From Eonycteris spelaea (lineage: Eukaryota > Chordata > Mammalia > Chiroptera > Pteropodidae), in assembly GCA_003508835.1 (NCBI GenBank), contig PUFA01000066.1, positions 4,030,001 through 4,094,000 of the forward strand: a stretch of DNA of 64,000 bases. Direction: 5' to 3'. Position numbers and translations under genes: made by a program. The notes beneath the pieces are model-generated. The model saw only the letters and a list, made by a program, of their open reading frames with translations. It did no database searches and was not told the DNA's origin. Positions 42,380 through 54,147 of this stretch are shown in pieces. Every line of letters starts with the position of its first letter. The stretch's first letter is position 1.

Positions 42380-43000
42380 TAGCAACATCGGAAAGTGGTT
42401 ATAATATAATGATAATTAACAAACTACAGTCCAGATTTTGAGAACAGAATATATTTCTAAATATAAATATATTTTCTTTGTATTAAAAAAGATGAATATA
42501 AAACATCCATATATAAATATATGTTAATGTTGATATATATTTACATATAAATATATATGATAGAAAGAAATATCTCTAAAAATGTTAAGAGACATTATCT
42601 CTGAGTCAAGGGGTAATTTTAATTTTCCTCATTATAAGTTTGTAAGTTCTGTGTTTTTCAGTTTTTCTATAATAAGTATAAGATATTTTTACATCAGGGG
42701 AAAATGTTAAAAGAAAAAGTCAGAAATATAATTGTAGAATTATAATTAAGAAAACATACACTTAAGACTATAATGAATACAGAAAAGCAGAATTATTTCA
42801 TATACGGTAAAATTCAATAGGCCATATTAATCCTCTATTATAATTTTTAAAAATAGAAAATTTTATTGTTACTGGTTCTATATATTTTCGTTTATCATTT
42901 TAAAATGATAATCTATATATTCTACTGATAGAAAAGTTTAAGGCGATATAGCTTTAAATAGAAATTTTAAATGATGCTTACATTCCTCAACCTCCCAGTT
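42380..43000 (+). repeat. AT-rich L1M-type 3' relic
   Basis: AAAATGTTAAGAGACATTAT, CTCTGAGTCAAGGGGTAATT and GTGTTTTTCAGTTTTTCTAT form a decayed L1 3' terminus, set between AATATAAATATATTTTC-type simple sequence. Confidence 0.5.
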
Positions 43001-43550
43001 ATTTTAATACCTTTGTTTCTGACAGAATTACAATCAACTTACGCTTATCGACTATCTATTTTTACAAAACTCTAACCTGTGCTACTAGCTCGACAAGTCT
43101 TGTCCCATATTGGAAGCAAGAAGAATGCTTTCTATGTGACCAGTTGTTATACTTCTGAACCAATCAAACCAGTTTTTCCAGTTAATTATGCAAATAAAAA
43201 TACACCCTAAAAATTAGGCCAGGAGAAGAAAGTCTGACTAATTAATCCAGGTGAACACAAGGTTATCTTTCCACGTGAGCATGTATTTCACCAGCCAGGG
43301 GATATTAAAGTGAAAACCAGGTAAGTTCATCACACAACATAAATAAGGACTTTCATATCCAGCTGAACTAAACCATAAAATAGTTTGGATTTTTTATATT
43401 TATCAACAGGCATGTTGAGTTGAGCTTACCACACTCTAGAATCTCAAGGTAAAAAGAGTCATATTCATCAGTATTCACGGAGAATTCTGATTTTTTATAC
43501 TATTTTTAGATGTTTATACTACTTTTAGTATCATCACGGATGACTGCTTG
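43001..43550. other. Unassigned non-coding sequence
   Basis: No recognised repeat or gene. Confidence 0.35.
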
Positions 43551-43554
43551 AATA

Positions 43555-43700
43555 AACACTTGCATGTATGTGCATTAAAATGTTAACAGTTATAGCCGAG
43601 TGGTGGGATTCCAGGTGATTTATCCATTTTACCTCTCTATATTTTCCTTATTTTCTTCTATGTACAGGTGCTGTAGTTACAGTAAGTTAAAAAAAACAAC
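43555..43700 (+). repeat. L1M-type LINE 3' end
   Basis: AAAATGTTAACAGTTATAGC, GAGTGGTGGGATTCCAGGTG and TTTTCCTTATTTTCTTCTAT give a clear old-L1 terminus. Confidence 0.75.
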
Positions 43701-45900
43701 ATAAAATAATGAACCTATCTTTTATTTCATTCAGCTATGTAGTATGGACCCTATTGGCTACTCCCTCACCTTGTTCTCTTTAGAAGAAAAAGGCTAAAAG
43801 CCAGGTGGCAGAACCAACCGGGTCCCCCCTGAGCATGTGAGGGATCAATGGACAAATGAGCTCATAATTTGCAAAGTATAAGACCTTAAAAAAAATAAGG
43901 TGCTAATAGTCTTACGGGTCTGTGTGAGCCCTCTTCCTGTCCTGGGTGAATCTTAAGAGGTGGGCAGACCATGGCTTTGCCAGTGGCTGCATCCGTGCCC
44001 ACTGGGAGGTTTTCTTCACTGTCTGGGTATCGACTCTGCTATTGTGCTGAGAAAGCAACCATAAAGCACAAGCAACGTCTCGTGGAGCCTGAAATGTAAA
44101 TTCCATGTGATTTGTATGTCATGAAATCTTTTGCTTTTTTCCCCAACAATCTAGAAATAGAAAAACCGTTGTTGTTTGTTTGTTCGTTTGTTTGTTTTTC
44201 CTGCATTAGCCATATAAAACAGGTGGCAGGGGATAGTTGGCTGACCGCGGTCCTCACGTTCTCTCCTAAAAGACATTAAAAGGATGGCAGAAGACGTGGA
44301 GAGGGACAGGGTCTCCGATGCAGTGTCACCCAGTCCTCATCGTTTAGGTAGCATCGTCACCATTTTGCCAAGTTTGAGTATTCAATATTTTACTGAATAC
44401 GCATATAACGATTTAACTCTGGTTTTTTAACTTACACACTTTTATTTCAAAGGAAATTTTATATGCCACTATGACCAACGGAGAACCTAGTTTCAGTTAT
44501 CATAGATAGGAGGTAACGGGTGCCAGCAAACTTTTTAAAAATTAAATTCTTGTTAGGAATACTAACCTGCTAAAGGCTCAGCCCATGACACCTGCTGCCT
44601 CTTTGTTAAACAGGAGAAATGAGTAAGTGTGGAAAGGCATTCATGATCTATTCGTACCAAACAGAGACAGCTTACTTACTGGAATCAGATTGAAGGCGAA
44701 CCATTTCGTTATTGAATGCCGCATCTACACATCGCCTAAATGATCTAGCATAAGAGCTAAGATCATCTCCAGACCACTCCCCGAGGGCCCATTTCTCGTT
44801 TTGGGAAAACTGACAGGGCCAAAATTTCTCAAAGCATATTCCTCCTTGATGGGCATTATACTGGTCCCCAAATCCACGACTTTCTTCAGTTTTCATGTGG
44901 TGAATGAAGAACAGTTTCACTTTTCAGGACTAATTTGCTTATCAATAACTTAGCTACACTTAAAATATGGTCTGAGTGTTAGAGCAAGGTCATAAAATTT
45001 CAGGTGTTCCAAAGAACAAAAATGGAATTTGTTGTCTTTCAGGACAAAATAAGGATCCTAATTAGCTGTGTTGTTTGGAGAAGATTACGTCTCTCGCCAG
45101 GCTTAGAAAGTTCGTTTGCAACCTCATTTCTGTGAGTTTTGGGGTTCCTTCCATATCTATTCTCCTGCGTTGGGGCTTTTAGAATTGAGTTTACTATCTG
45201 GGAGTTTCCCCTCTACTTCAATTTTAGGGCCAAAGAATGCTGTTTTTTTTTTTCTCTCTCCCTCTAGGCAAATGAGATTAAATTAGTATTTAAATTTTGT
45301 GTGAAGTTTACCAACATTTTCCACTCTTTATTTTTGCTGTGGGTTTCAGTGCAAAATTGTGTCTTGTTCTTTTATATCATAATTGCTACTAGAGATTCTA
45401 GGTTGTAATTTTGCTGTTATGTAAATTACATCGCTTCAGTAGCAAAACCCATTGGATAGTTATTTATTTCCTTCCTCTGCCTTGGAAGCTGATTCCTTTT
45501 GAAAAGAAACGCAGAAATGAAATGCAAGCCTAGATCTTGCTTATTCGATACTAAACCGGGCGGGCTGAGAAAGAACAGATAAAATGATGCAATATTACTA
45601 GCTAAGCATTCTTGGCTGTTTCTGACGATCCAGGAGCAATGTGACTAATACATCAAGCAAACATATATTCCCTTGATTAAAGTCATAATAACATATTATG
45701 TGTAATAACACAGGGAGTATACATGACTCAGATTCTAGAAATATTAGAAATCGGTGGCTCAGCAATATAAAACAATAGAGAAGCCTGCTGTGCTGGATGG
45801 GGACTTGGGAAGAGCTTGCCCATTGCACACTGAAATTAAACAGAAGCCTGCATTAATTTTTATTCCTGGTTAAATGAAGTGTATTCTATATTGCAGCTGA
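43701..45900. other. Mostly unassigned sequence
   Basis: Contains a (GTTT)n stretch at about 44173-44198, an A-run, and otherwise repeat-free DNA. No gene or named element was recognised. Confidence 0.35.
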
Positions 45901-45904
45901 GAGG

Positions 45905-46205
45905 GAGACAGAAAACCCTAAGAAACACAGCCTTAAACAAGATAGAAGTTTATTTTCTTTCCATTGAAAGCTAGGTAGGTGGTCTAAGGCGTTGGACCCA
46001 AGCATATTTTCTCTTCTTGGCTCTGCAGACCAACTACCTCACCACTGAGATGACAGCAGCCAAGTTTCAGGCAGCGAGATGGAAGAAAGGACAGAGAAGA
46101 GGGCAAAGCTACTCACCTGAGGCCTGACACTTCTATTTACGTCCTTCTGGCCAGAATTTAGTCGCATGACTTTACCTAAACTACAGGGAGACTTGGAAAT
46201 ATAGT
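45905..46205 (+). repeat. Old interspersed repeat, family unassigned
   Basis: ATAGAAGTTTATTTTCTTTC, TTCTTGGCTCTGCAGACCAA, TTCTGGCCAGAATTTAGTCG and CATGACTTTACCTAAACTAC, then GGGAGACTTGGAAATATAGT. A familiar mammalian relic shared with 15290-15690. Confidence 0.5.
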
Positions 46206-46315
46206 GTTTTTATTCTGAGTGGAAGAGACAGGATCTTGAAGGACAATGAGAAGTTTCTACCAAAACAAAGCTATCTTTCTGGATTTAGCCTACAGTCTTA
46301 TAAGTGTAAGGAAGC

Positions 46316-46349
46316 ATTCATTCATTCATTCACTCATTCATTCATTCAG
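46316..46349 (+). repeat. (ATTC)n tetranucleotide repeat
   Basis: ATTCATTCATTCATTCACTC followed by ATTCATTCATTCAG. Confidence 0.9.
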
Positions 46350-46374
46350 TTATTCATGCAATTGTTTAACTTGA

Positions 46375-46790
46375 CAAATATTTATTGAGCGCCTGCCACA
46401 GTGCCAGGTGCTGTTCTAAGGGCTGATCTGCCCAAGATAAAGCACAAGTCCCCGCCCCCATGGAGCTCGCAGTAGGGAGGGAACGAATAAATAATAAACA
46501 TAATTAAATTGCGTAATATATTAAAAAATGTAAATTGTTATAGCAGAAAAGGAAAATGGAAGTGAGGAGGGGTGGTTGAAATTTTACCCACGTGGTCGGG
46601 GGTTGGCTCCATTGAGAAGGTGACATTTATGCTAAGGCCTGATGGAGGTGAGGGACTGAGCCTTCAGAGATCGAGGGAAAGGCTCCTAGGCAGTGGGAGC
46701 AGCCAGTGCAAAGGCCCTGAGGTGCGAGCATGATGATGTGTGCAAAGAAGCAGGGAGGCCAGAGCTGGCTGGAGCAGAAGGAATTTTGAG
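46375..46790 (+). repeat. Old LINE-derived repeat
   Basis: ATTTATTGAGCGCCTGCCAC, CCCCCATGGAGCTCGCAGTA, GAGAAGGTGACATTTATGCT, AGTGCAAAGGCCCTGAGGTG and GGAGGCCAGAGCTGGCTGGA are in the order of a widespread old mammalian repeat. I cannot fix the family name (L2, L3 or L1M 3' end). Confidence 0.65.
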
Positions 46791-46989
46791 GCGAAGTCAG
46801 AGAATAGGAAGCTAGTTCGTATTGCGTGGGCTCTTGTGGCTACTACTGTGGCTTTTAGGCTGCAAGAAACGGGAGCTTTTAGAGTGTTTGGAGTGGAGAG
46901 TTCAAAATACATAGTGTTTATAAATAAACAAACATACCCAAGTTGGGGGAATGGGCTCAAAATGTCTGAACTTCTGGGGTACATGGTTT

Positions 46990-47640
46990 AAAGAAACAAA
47001 GGATAGCAAATAGCAACCGTATTTCCACCCCTCAGAAGAAATCACGTTGCCTAACTCATTTTCTCTGCTTCTACACACAACCATACATGTATAATCACAC
47101 ATGGCATATACACCATCACACATGCCTACACGACCACACACATGTACAACCACACACACACATACACACTTTTCTAGCCCTCTCCCCCCTTCAAATGCAA
47201 CAACATGCATTTCATGCATTAAATCTTTACCTAGAACTTCCCCTTTACCATGTTTCACTGTATGGATAGACCACAATTCGTGTTTAAAAAATGACTAAGA
47301 GGTTTTTTTTTAATCTTAAAAAGAATTCATTTGATTTAAATAAACTTGGACATTATCTCTTTCTACCATGTAGGAAGGAAAGGCTTCCCGTAATCTCACC
47401 CCAAACAACCATCCACCTGACAAGTATTTATCGAGAGCCCTTTACATGTGGGGCTCTGCGCTACACGGAGGACTCAGTGGAGGGAAGAAACAGGGACAAG
47501 AGCCACTCTCAGGAAAACGATGGAAGGAGAGAGAAAGACAGCGCCGAATAACCTCACGAGATATTATAAAATTATAGGATATGGTAAGAGACATGTAGGA
47601 AATGTACAATTTTCAGTGAGATACTACCATGGGAGACTAA
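46990..47640. other. CA-rich simple sequence and weak LINE traces
   Basis: 47088-47170 is an imperfect CACA/CACATG repeat. 47370-47540 has LINE-like traces (GACAAGTATTTATCGAGAGC, GGGCTCTGCGCTACACGG). No gene. Confidence 0.5.
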
Positions 47641-47642
<2 letters not shown>

Positions 47643-47688
<46 letters not shown>

Positions 47689-47702
47689 ACGCGCGCATGC
47701 AC
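47643..47702 (+). repeat. (GT)n plus GCGC run, potential Z-DNA
   Basis: About 22 GT units run directly into GCACGCGCGCATGCAC. The whole 60 bp alternates purine and pyrimidine without a break. Confidence 0.92.
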
Positions 47703-47884
47703 TTCCCTAAAACTGAGGCTGCCTAGACAGGATTGCTGGCTTAAAGCATGCTACATATTCTTCTTATTTGATTTCCTGCAATGTATATACTAATTATTTT
47801 TCAAGAAATGGAATCATACTTATTAATTTGTCTAATACGTGCCTCTTTTTGCCTAACAATATACCCAAGGTGGCTTTCCAGGCC
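47703..47884 (+). repeat. L1M-type LINE relic
   Basis: GGATTGCTGGCTTAAAGCAT and GAAATGGAATCATACTTATT with GCCTCTTTTTGCCTAACAAT match an old L1 segment. Confidence 0.5.
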
Positions 47885-48105
47885 ACATAGCACAGCAGGG
47901 AAGACCCTGGCTTCTGGATTCAGTCAGTCCTGGGTTCAAATCCTACCTCTCTGCCTTTCACCAGCTGTGTGGTCTTGGGCAACAAGGTCCATCACTCCGT
48001 CTGCTTTTCTTCATTGGTGAAATGGGAATGAAGCGTTGTTAAAAGGATTAAAACAGGACTTTGTAAATAAATCTCCCAGCACTCAGCAAATAGATATTAG
48101 TTTAA
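47885..48105 (+). repeat. MIR SINE, near full length
   Basis: The tRNA-like head CATAGCACAGCAGGGAAGAC, then GTCCTGGGTTCAAATCCTAC, CCAGCTGTGTGGTCTTGGGC, TTGGTGAAATGGGAATGAAG and CTCCCAGCACTCAGCAAATA. Confidence 0.9.
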
Positions 48106-48135
48106 TGGCTGCATGGTATGAATTAGTTGAAATCA

Positions 48136-48358
48136 GGATTTCTCAGTCTCGGTGGTACTGACATTTTGATTCAGATAATTCTTCGTGGTGGGGGCTGTGC
48201 TGAGCATTGAGGGATGCTTGGCAGTAAGTACTCCTGGTCTCTACCTACTAGATGCCAGTTGCAGGACCCTCGTCATGACAATTAAATGTCTCCAGACATT
48301 GACAAATGTCTCCTCGGGGGGGGGGCTGGGGACAAAAGTTTTCCCTGAGAACCACTGT
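48136..48358 (-). mobile_element. MER5A hAT MITE
   Basis: Plus strand reads GGATTTCTCAGTCTCGGTGG, GGGGGCTGTGCTGAGCATTG, CTACTAGATGCCAGTTGCAG, AATGTCTCCAGACATTGACA and TTCCCTGAGAACCACTGTTT, the reverse of MER5A with both ends present. Confidence 0.9.
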
Positions 48359-48359
48359 T

Positions 48360-48660
48360 TTACATATACATATAAATTTAAAAAATATATAATATGTACA
48401 TCCACATATGTACATAATGTAGATTATGTAATATGTTGTATATGTCTGTAGTTAAATTAAATATGAATTATATTTATAAATAAAATTATATTTATAAATA
48501 AAATATCATGTATTAATGTATTTTATGAACCTATGCATATGTTCATATATGATAAATATGATAATATATACATATAAATACAAATACCTACATTTATATT
48601 TGTATTTGTAATATATAAATACAAATGAAATCTAAAATATGTATCTAAACAGATATAAAA
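48360..48660. repeat. AT-rich simple sequence
   Basis: Imperfect ATATACATATAAAT-type repeats, with AAATAAAATTATATTTATAA occurring as near-tandem copies around 48470-48500. Confidence 0.8.
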
Positions 48661-48880
48661 ATATATCATTAAGGAAAGCATGAGGACAGTAAAATTTAAA
48701 AATAAACCGACTGAAAGACATGTATGTAAAAAGAGAAACAAATCGAAAGAAAGAAAGAGCAGTCCCCAAATGCAGGCAAATGCGGTCTGGTTTCTAGTTT
48801 CCACCGAAGTAAAATACGGACCAGATGGGGGTAGGATGAGGCAGTTCCACAGAGGAAGGCAGTTTGCTTTGGGGAAAACG

Positions 48881-48920
48881 AGTGTGTGAGAGTGTGTGTG
48901 TGTGAGTGTGTGTGTGTGTG
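48881..48920 (+). repeat. (GT)n with GA interruptions
   Basis: AGTGTGTGAGAGTGTGTGTG followed by TGTGAGTGTGTGTGTGTGTG. Confidence 0.9.
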
Positions 48921-49309
48921 AAGCAACTGGGGTGGGGGAAGGAGGAGGGGTGGCGGGAAGGATGTCTTGGTGAGTGACCTCTTGGTAAACACACGCAGGC
49001 AGGGTTGGACACGCTGGTGGGAGGAAGAGTGTTCTTGCAGCCACACAGCCCACTTTCGGTTAAACTAAGTCTCACTTTCCCCCAGAACAAAGATGCAGGA
49101 AGCACTAAGGAAGCTCGCCAAGCTGAACAATGGGTTTGAGTCACTATTTTCCTCTCCTTGTTCCTCGTCTGAATTTTCCACTCCGGCGAGGGAACCCAGC
49201 TCACCGGCTGAAAAGGGCCACTTGGCAGGGAGGCTGGGTGAATGTGACGAAGCTTTGGTCTGTCTTGTTGGAGTCTCGGGTGGCGAGGGGACACTGAAGG
49301 ACATCAGTG

Positions 49310-49515
49310 ATGACATTGACCTAGTATTTTCGAGGGTCATGCCCTGTCCTAAGCACATTATGTGACCTGGCTCCTTCCATCCCCATAGAAAGGCCAGGAA
49401 GACAACATGATCGCCCCTATTTTACAGACAAGGAAACTGTGGCTCAGAGGGAAGAAGTAAGAGGGTCCACAGCTTGCAAGAGACAGAGCTGGGATTTTTC
49501 ACCCACGCAGGCTGC
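49310..49515 (-). repeat. MIR SINE
   Basis: CTATTTTACAGACAAGGAAA, CTGTGGCTCAGAGGGAAGAA, GTCCACAGCTTGCAAGAGAC and AGAGCTGGGATTTTTCACCC. Confidence 0.85.
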
Positions 49516-49789
49516 CTGCAGAGCCCACCATCAATGGGTCTTAAAGGTGGTGGGACACGTGTGGGTATTCTGATGCCCAGAGGACATTTGGCGAGGCCTG
49601 CAGGCACTTCCGGTGGTCACAGGTTGGGGAGGAAGCTACTGGAATCTAGAAGGCAGAGAAGCCAAGGCCACGGCTAAATCTCTTCCAGCACACAGTAATG
49701 GCCCCGCCCAGAGTCATTCAGCCCCAAATGTCAACAGTGGGGCTGTTAAGAAACCCTATTCCAGACTCTTTCAAGAAAAGACTATCTTT

Positions 49790-49985
49790 CTTCCACAACT
49801 CTTAAAATTTATTTTGTTTTTCTTCTAAATTACAAATAATACATGCTTACTGGCTAAAGAGAGACAAGACAGATGTTTTATAAGAGAAAACCAGAAAGAT
49901 TTTCTCTTTAGTCCCATGCCCGGGGGTAAACCCTATGAACGGTTTGGCATACTCTCATCTTTTTCTACTTAAGGGACATTTGTTA
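49790..49985 (+). repeat. L1M-type LINE relic
   Basis: AATTACAAATAATACATGCT, TTTCTCTTTAGTCCCATGCC and CTATGAACGGTTTGGCATAC. It seems to continue at 50500 beyond an L2 segment. Confidence 0.6.
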
Positions 49986-50079
49986 GTCTATCTCCTCCTA
50001 CTGATCTTTTTTCCCTTGTCAGAAACAGACGCCATATAAATTTTCTAATCGTTTTTTTTGTTTTTTGTTTTTTTTTTCC

Positions 50080-50445
50080 AGCCAGGGCTGAACTCCAAAC
50101 TGGAAGCTTTTGCTCCTGCTTTCTCCCTCTCCAGAATGTTCTCCCTGCAGGTATCCGCTGGCCTGCCATCCTGGGCATTAAGGTCTGAGTATTCATGGAC
50201 GTCCCCACGTAACTAGCCCCCTCCGGCACCTCTGCTCCTTACCTCCCTGACTGACATTTTCAGCCCTCACCTCTGACATCTGGGTGGACATTTACTTGTT
50301 AAGCGGTTGCGCCCCCATTAAATGTCAGCTTTATGGTGGCAGCAATGACGTGTCTTTTATAACATGGCGTCCTAGCACCTAGAGCGAAGCCTGGCACACA
50401 ATAGGCACTCACTCAATATGTAGTATAACCAATAAATGGACAAAG
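50080..50445 (+). repeat. L2 LINE 3' end
   Basis: CCTCTCCAGAATGTTCTCCC, ATTAAATGTCAGCTTTATGG and CCTAGCACCTAGAGCGAAGC, then CTGGCACACAATAGGCACTC. Confidence 0.75.
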
Positions 50446-50499
50446 AGATTAAAAAAAAAACAATGAAGATATTTTGTGTAACCTTTGAAGTCCAGACAG

Positions 50500-50745
50500 A
50501 CAAATAAAACTCCTTCGTGGCTGCAGAATATTCATTTCATTATTCCCAATGATGGGAACTTATCATTTTTTATTTTTGGCGGTGGGTGGAATGCCTTAAT
50601 GAACCATGCCGTAACGAACATCTTCTACATATATCTGTGTACATAGGTGCAGGTATTTCTAGAGGGTAGGTTCCTAGAAGTGGAATTGTGGACCAAATCT
50701 AAACTTTTGATCAGAGTTGCCACAAATCTGAACTCCAAAGGTAGA
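50500..50745 (+). repeat. L1M-type LINE relic
   Basis: AACCATGCCGTAACGAACAT, GCAGGTATTTCTAGAGGGTA and GGTTCCTAGAAGTGGAATTG are old L1 landmarks. Confidence 0.75.
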
Positions 50746-50784
50746 ATGCCCTTTTCCCCTGTTCCCTCATCAACTGGATAATTA

Positions 50785-51190
50785 GAGCTCATATTAATGG
50801 GATCCTATGTTCTAAGACCTTTACATTAGCCAAGTTAATCCTTAGAAAAATCTCAAAATAATCATAGTAAATATTTCTGTAGAACTTATCATATGCTAGA
50901 CACTAAGTGTCTTATGCATATCATCTCATTTAGTCCCTGTGACAAGTCTCTGGGGTAGGTACTCTGTTGTTCTGACCACTTTGCAAATGGGAAACGGAGG
51001 CACCAGATGGTAAATCCAGTAATTCCTCTACGATTAGACAGCCAGAAAGTGGGGCCGTCCAGACTGAACCAGAAAGTCCAGTTACAGGGTCCACACTTCT
51101 AACCACTCTGCTATCCTGCCTCTTCACAGAGTAAGAACGATTATCCCCACTTTACAGACAGGAAAACTGAGGCACAGAGAGTCTAAGAAG
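50785..51190 (-). repeat. MIR SINE split by another MIR
   Basis: The left piece 50785-50854 (TAAGACCTTTACATTAGCCA, AGTTAATCCTTAGAAAAATC) and right piece 51126-51190 (TTATCCCCACTTTACAGACA, GGAAAACTGAGGCACAGAGA) are consecutive parts of one MIR. Confidence 0.75.
50855..51125 (-). repeat. MIR SINE nested in MIR, near full length
   Basis: ACACTAAGTGTCTTATGCAT, ATCTCATTTAGTCCCTGTGA, TGGGGTAGGTACTCTGTTGT, CTAACCACTCTGCTATCCTG (the reversed tRNA-like head) and the core between. Confidence 0.8.
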
Positions 51191-51639
51191 CATTATCAAT
51201 ATATTTTTTTTTATTAATAGTTTTATCAACTTTTTAATTGTTGCAAATGTGACAGGTGAGAAAGAAATCTTGTGGTTTTACTCCAAGGGTATCTCTTGTT
51301 CTTTCCTTTTAAAAAATATGTACTATTATTTGGATAAAGAGAATTTCTCAACTAAAAAACATGTATCCTGCTTAAAATAAATGTCTGTAAAATGTGAGTT
51401 CCATCACCTACATTTGACTGATTAAAATAAATGCAGACTCTACTTTTACAATGCCTCTTAAAATTGCTTGTTAAATTCCAAGTTAATTATTTTTGAGAGT
51501 AAGGTAAATCACAGAAATATTTGAATTTACAGGTTTATGCAATATGTTGTCCCTGATTGGATCATGGACAAGAATATCAGCGGGAAAACTGGAGGAATCC
51601 ATAAAGCGTGTTTAGTTACTAGGACTGAGCCAATGTTCA

Positions 51640-51778
51640 TTTCTTAGTTTTGACAAATATGCACGGATATGTAAGATGGTACCAACAGGGGAGGAGGGGT
51701 GACAGCCTCTTCTTGCATTAACTTTGCAATTTTTCTGTAAATCTAACATTATTTCAAATAAAAAGTTTTAAAAGAGTG
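51640..51778 (+). repeat. L1M-type LINE 3' end
   Basis: ATGTAAGATGGTACCAACAG, TTGCAATTTTTCTGTAAATC and TAACATTATTTCAAATAAAA with AGTTTTAAAA: the textbook old-L1 terminus. Confidence 0.85.
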
Positions 51779-52149
51779 TTTCACGTTACTTTTTAGGTCT
51801 GTAAACGCACCCCTAATGTGGCTTTACGAACATGGGAAACACCCGGCTGGGGCCACATTTGGGTAAGAAGAAAAAAAAAAAACACTTTTTTTTTTTTGTG
51901 TGTGGTGACCTTTGCTTTCTGAAATGAATTAGAGGTTTATGTGTAAGAACGTAAAGCGAAAGAAACCAGGAAGTCGATGGGGTACCCCTTCCTGTCATGT
52001 TTCGCTTGTTTACACAGAGCAGCGTCATCAAAAGGAGAGACTTTGTCAGGCTAAGGTTGGCACATGGCATCTCAGGGCTGAAGGTGCGGTGAGTGGATGC
52101 TCACCTCCTCAGATAAATCCCTGGAGATGCCTGCGTGGAATTTCAGTTG
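51779..52149. other. Unassigned sequence with A/T inverted runs
   Basis: A 13-A run and a 10-T run lie six bases or less apart at about 51869-51897, able to form a hairpin. No gene. Confidence 0.5.
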
Positions 52150-52720
52150 CACAGTTTATAATAATAAGTGATAATAATAATGATTATTTATAAAGTTATG
52201 TGTAAAATATATAACAATTTATATTATTAAATCATAAATAATAATTTTATTTGAATTATTCTTTTAATGTGTTCTTTGTCTCTGGCTACTTTGATTGAAA
52301 ATAAATTACTTATCTTTTATTTTTGGACAATAAAAAGTTTTTTTATGTCTCAATTATTTCTATTGCATGACTTATAATAAACATTATTATTATTAAATTA
52401 CAATACGTAATAATTTTTATTTAAGTTGGATTACTTTAATGAGCTCTTTGTCTCTAGCTATTTTGACCTATATAAATTAGTCATCTTTTATTTTGTGGAC
52501 AGTAAAAAGATTTGTATGTTTCAAATATTTCAATTGCATGGTTTCTAATAATAATAAATATTTGTATTATTAATATTATTGAATTATAATGCATTATTAT
52601 AATTGATTACTTTAATGTGCTCTTTAGCTATTTTGATTTAAAATAAGTTCCTTATCAAAAAAATCAGTTACCTATCTTTCATTTTATGAACAGGAAGAGT
52701 TTTATGTCTTAAATGTAATT
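52150..52720 (+). repeat. Three diverged tandem units of about 175 bp
   Basis: Each unit carries in order a TTAAT(G/A)...TCTTTGTCTCTRGCTA block, an ATCTTTTATTTT...GGACA..AAAAAG block, a TTTATGTYTC/ATGTTTC...TTGCATG block and an (ATT/AAT)n spacer. The AATG start of the first block lies at 52266, 52438 and 52614 (periods 172 and 176). The third unit lacks TGTCTC and carries a small insertion around 52655. The family is not recognised. Confidence 0.85.
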
Positions 52721-54147
52721 TGAAAAAAATTTTGGAAAAGAAATCACATTCCCCAACCCATAACTTCATATTCACTTTTCTTCATGGCAAACAACGAAAA
52801 TGTGAGCGTCTGTTTGTCTTTCATTTGTCCTCTAACAAATGTAGCATTTTTAAAGCAGATAACAAAAAGGCCAATTTTCAGAGGATTCTGGCTATCTTGC
52901 TCACTCCTATACCCCAAAACCTAACCTGGTGTCTGGCACATAACTGGTCCTCATGTTTGTAGGGTGGATGGATGGAAGAGAGAAAAAACTTATGCAACAT
53001 TGTTCCATTTAAGATGCCTAGCAAGGGTAAAAGCATAGTCTCTGCAGGAAAATTACAATAGCATGTTTGATAATGTGATTAAATGAGACTATTTGCTGCC
53101 TTTGATATTCACTTTTTTTTTAGGGATAGACTTTATCCTAAACAAGTTCTAAGTTCATAATTAGAATAAGATATGTTGTTGTCCACGTATCACTCAAATC
53201 AGACAAGGTCTGAGTCCTCGGAAACATTCAGGTGCTTGAATTTTGTTTTCATTCGTGAGACGCATAGGGGTTTGTTTGGGTTTCTATTCAAATGACACTT
53301 TAAAACGGGAGCATATGTTCCAAGGAGTAATTAGCGATTGTTTAATATAATGACGTGCAGGCTGCAAAGACTGTAGGTCAGAACTGTTAACAGGCAAAGC
53401 AATGAAAAATAGTAAAGCATTAGCAGATAGCATAAATAGTCAAATCTGACCTCCCAGAGGTCAAGAGAGAACTAAATAATTCGGTCACAGCACTGGCTGA
53501 TTTAAATCAATGCAATCCCAATTTCCTTTTTTAGCTGGTTTGCCTTTGGTATTCCATGGTCTAGTACACGCCAGGAGTCAGGAAAGAGAAGGAGCAGGGT
53601 AGGGTACGCTCAGGGATATAATTTTACTAAATGTGGGTGGTTTCAAGGAAAAAAAAAAGAGAGAGAGAGCCAGAAGTATTTCAGGAAGCAAATGAAATTA
53701 TTTAAACAGAACACCATTGTCCTCCTAGTACTTGGTTTTGTTTCTCTAAGAATGATTTATGATGGTAACACCAATATAAATACATAATTAGCTGTGGAAG
53801 CATTTTGTATCTCACGTTTCCCACGTTGTTCTCGTTTGTAGGCCTCTTAGATTTGAAATGACAGTCTAACCCTTTAAAACTGAACATCAGTAAAATCTGT
53901 AAATTGCTGGACCAAATGACAAGCTTTTATCTTCAGGGGGAGAGGGAGAATAAATGTTAAAAAAGTAATCTGAATTCTTTCGGATTCCCATCCAAAGCGT
54001 AATTTTTTAACTGAATTATTCCCTCCCTCTTGATTACTGCCTTCTCTTTTTCGATTAATGACCCTCCTTTGCACGTCTCCCACGTAAATAACACGTGACT
54101 GTTCCTAGTTATCTTTTAAAGTGATACGTCGCTATCCAGTGTTGATT
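52721..54147. other. Unassigned non-coding sequence
   Basis: A short GAGAGAGAGAG run lies at about 53661. No recognised repeat or gene. Confidence 0.35.

Noticed and set aside
46375..46790. Protein-coding remnant of a LINE reverse transcriptase
   Set aside because: The matching part is a non-coding 3' repeat segment; no RT motif is seen in any frame.
47088..47170. CRISPR-like spaced repeats in the CACA region
   Set aside because: An imperfect CA-rich microsatellite in a mammalian genome; no direct repeats of regular length with unique spacers.
48523..49053. 176-codon open frame on the minus strand
   Set aside because: Built from AT-rich simple sequence and a GT microsatellite (THTHTH); no protein-like composition beyond that.
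49093..49365. Possible exon after TTTCCCCCAG
   Set aside because: The acceptor-like site is suggestive, but the frame runs into a MIR and has no recognisable domain or donor site in phase.
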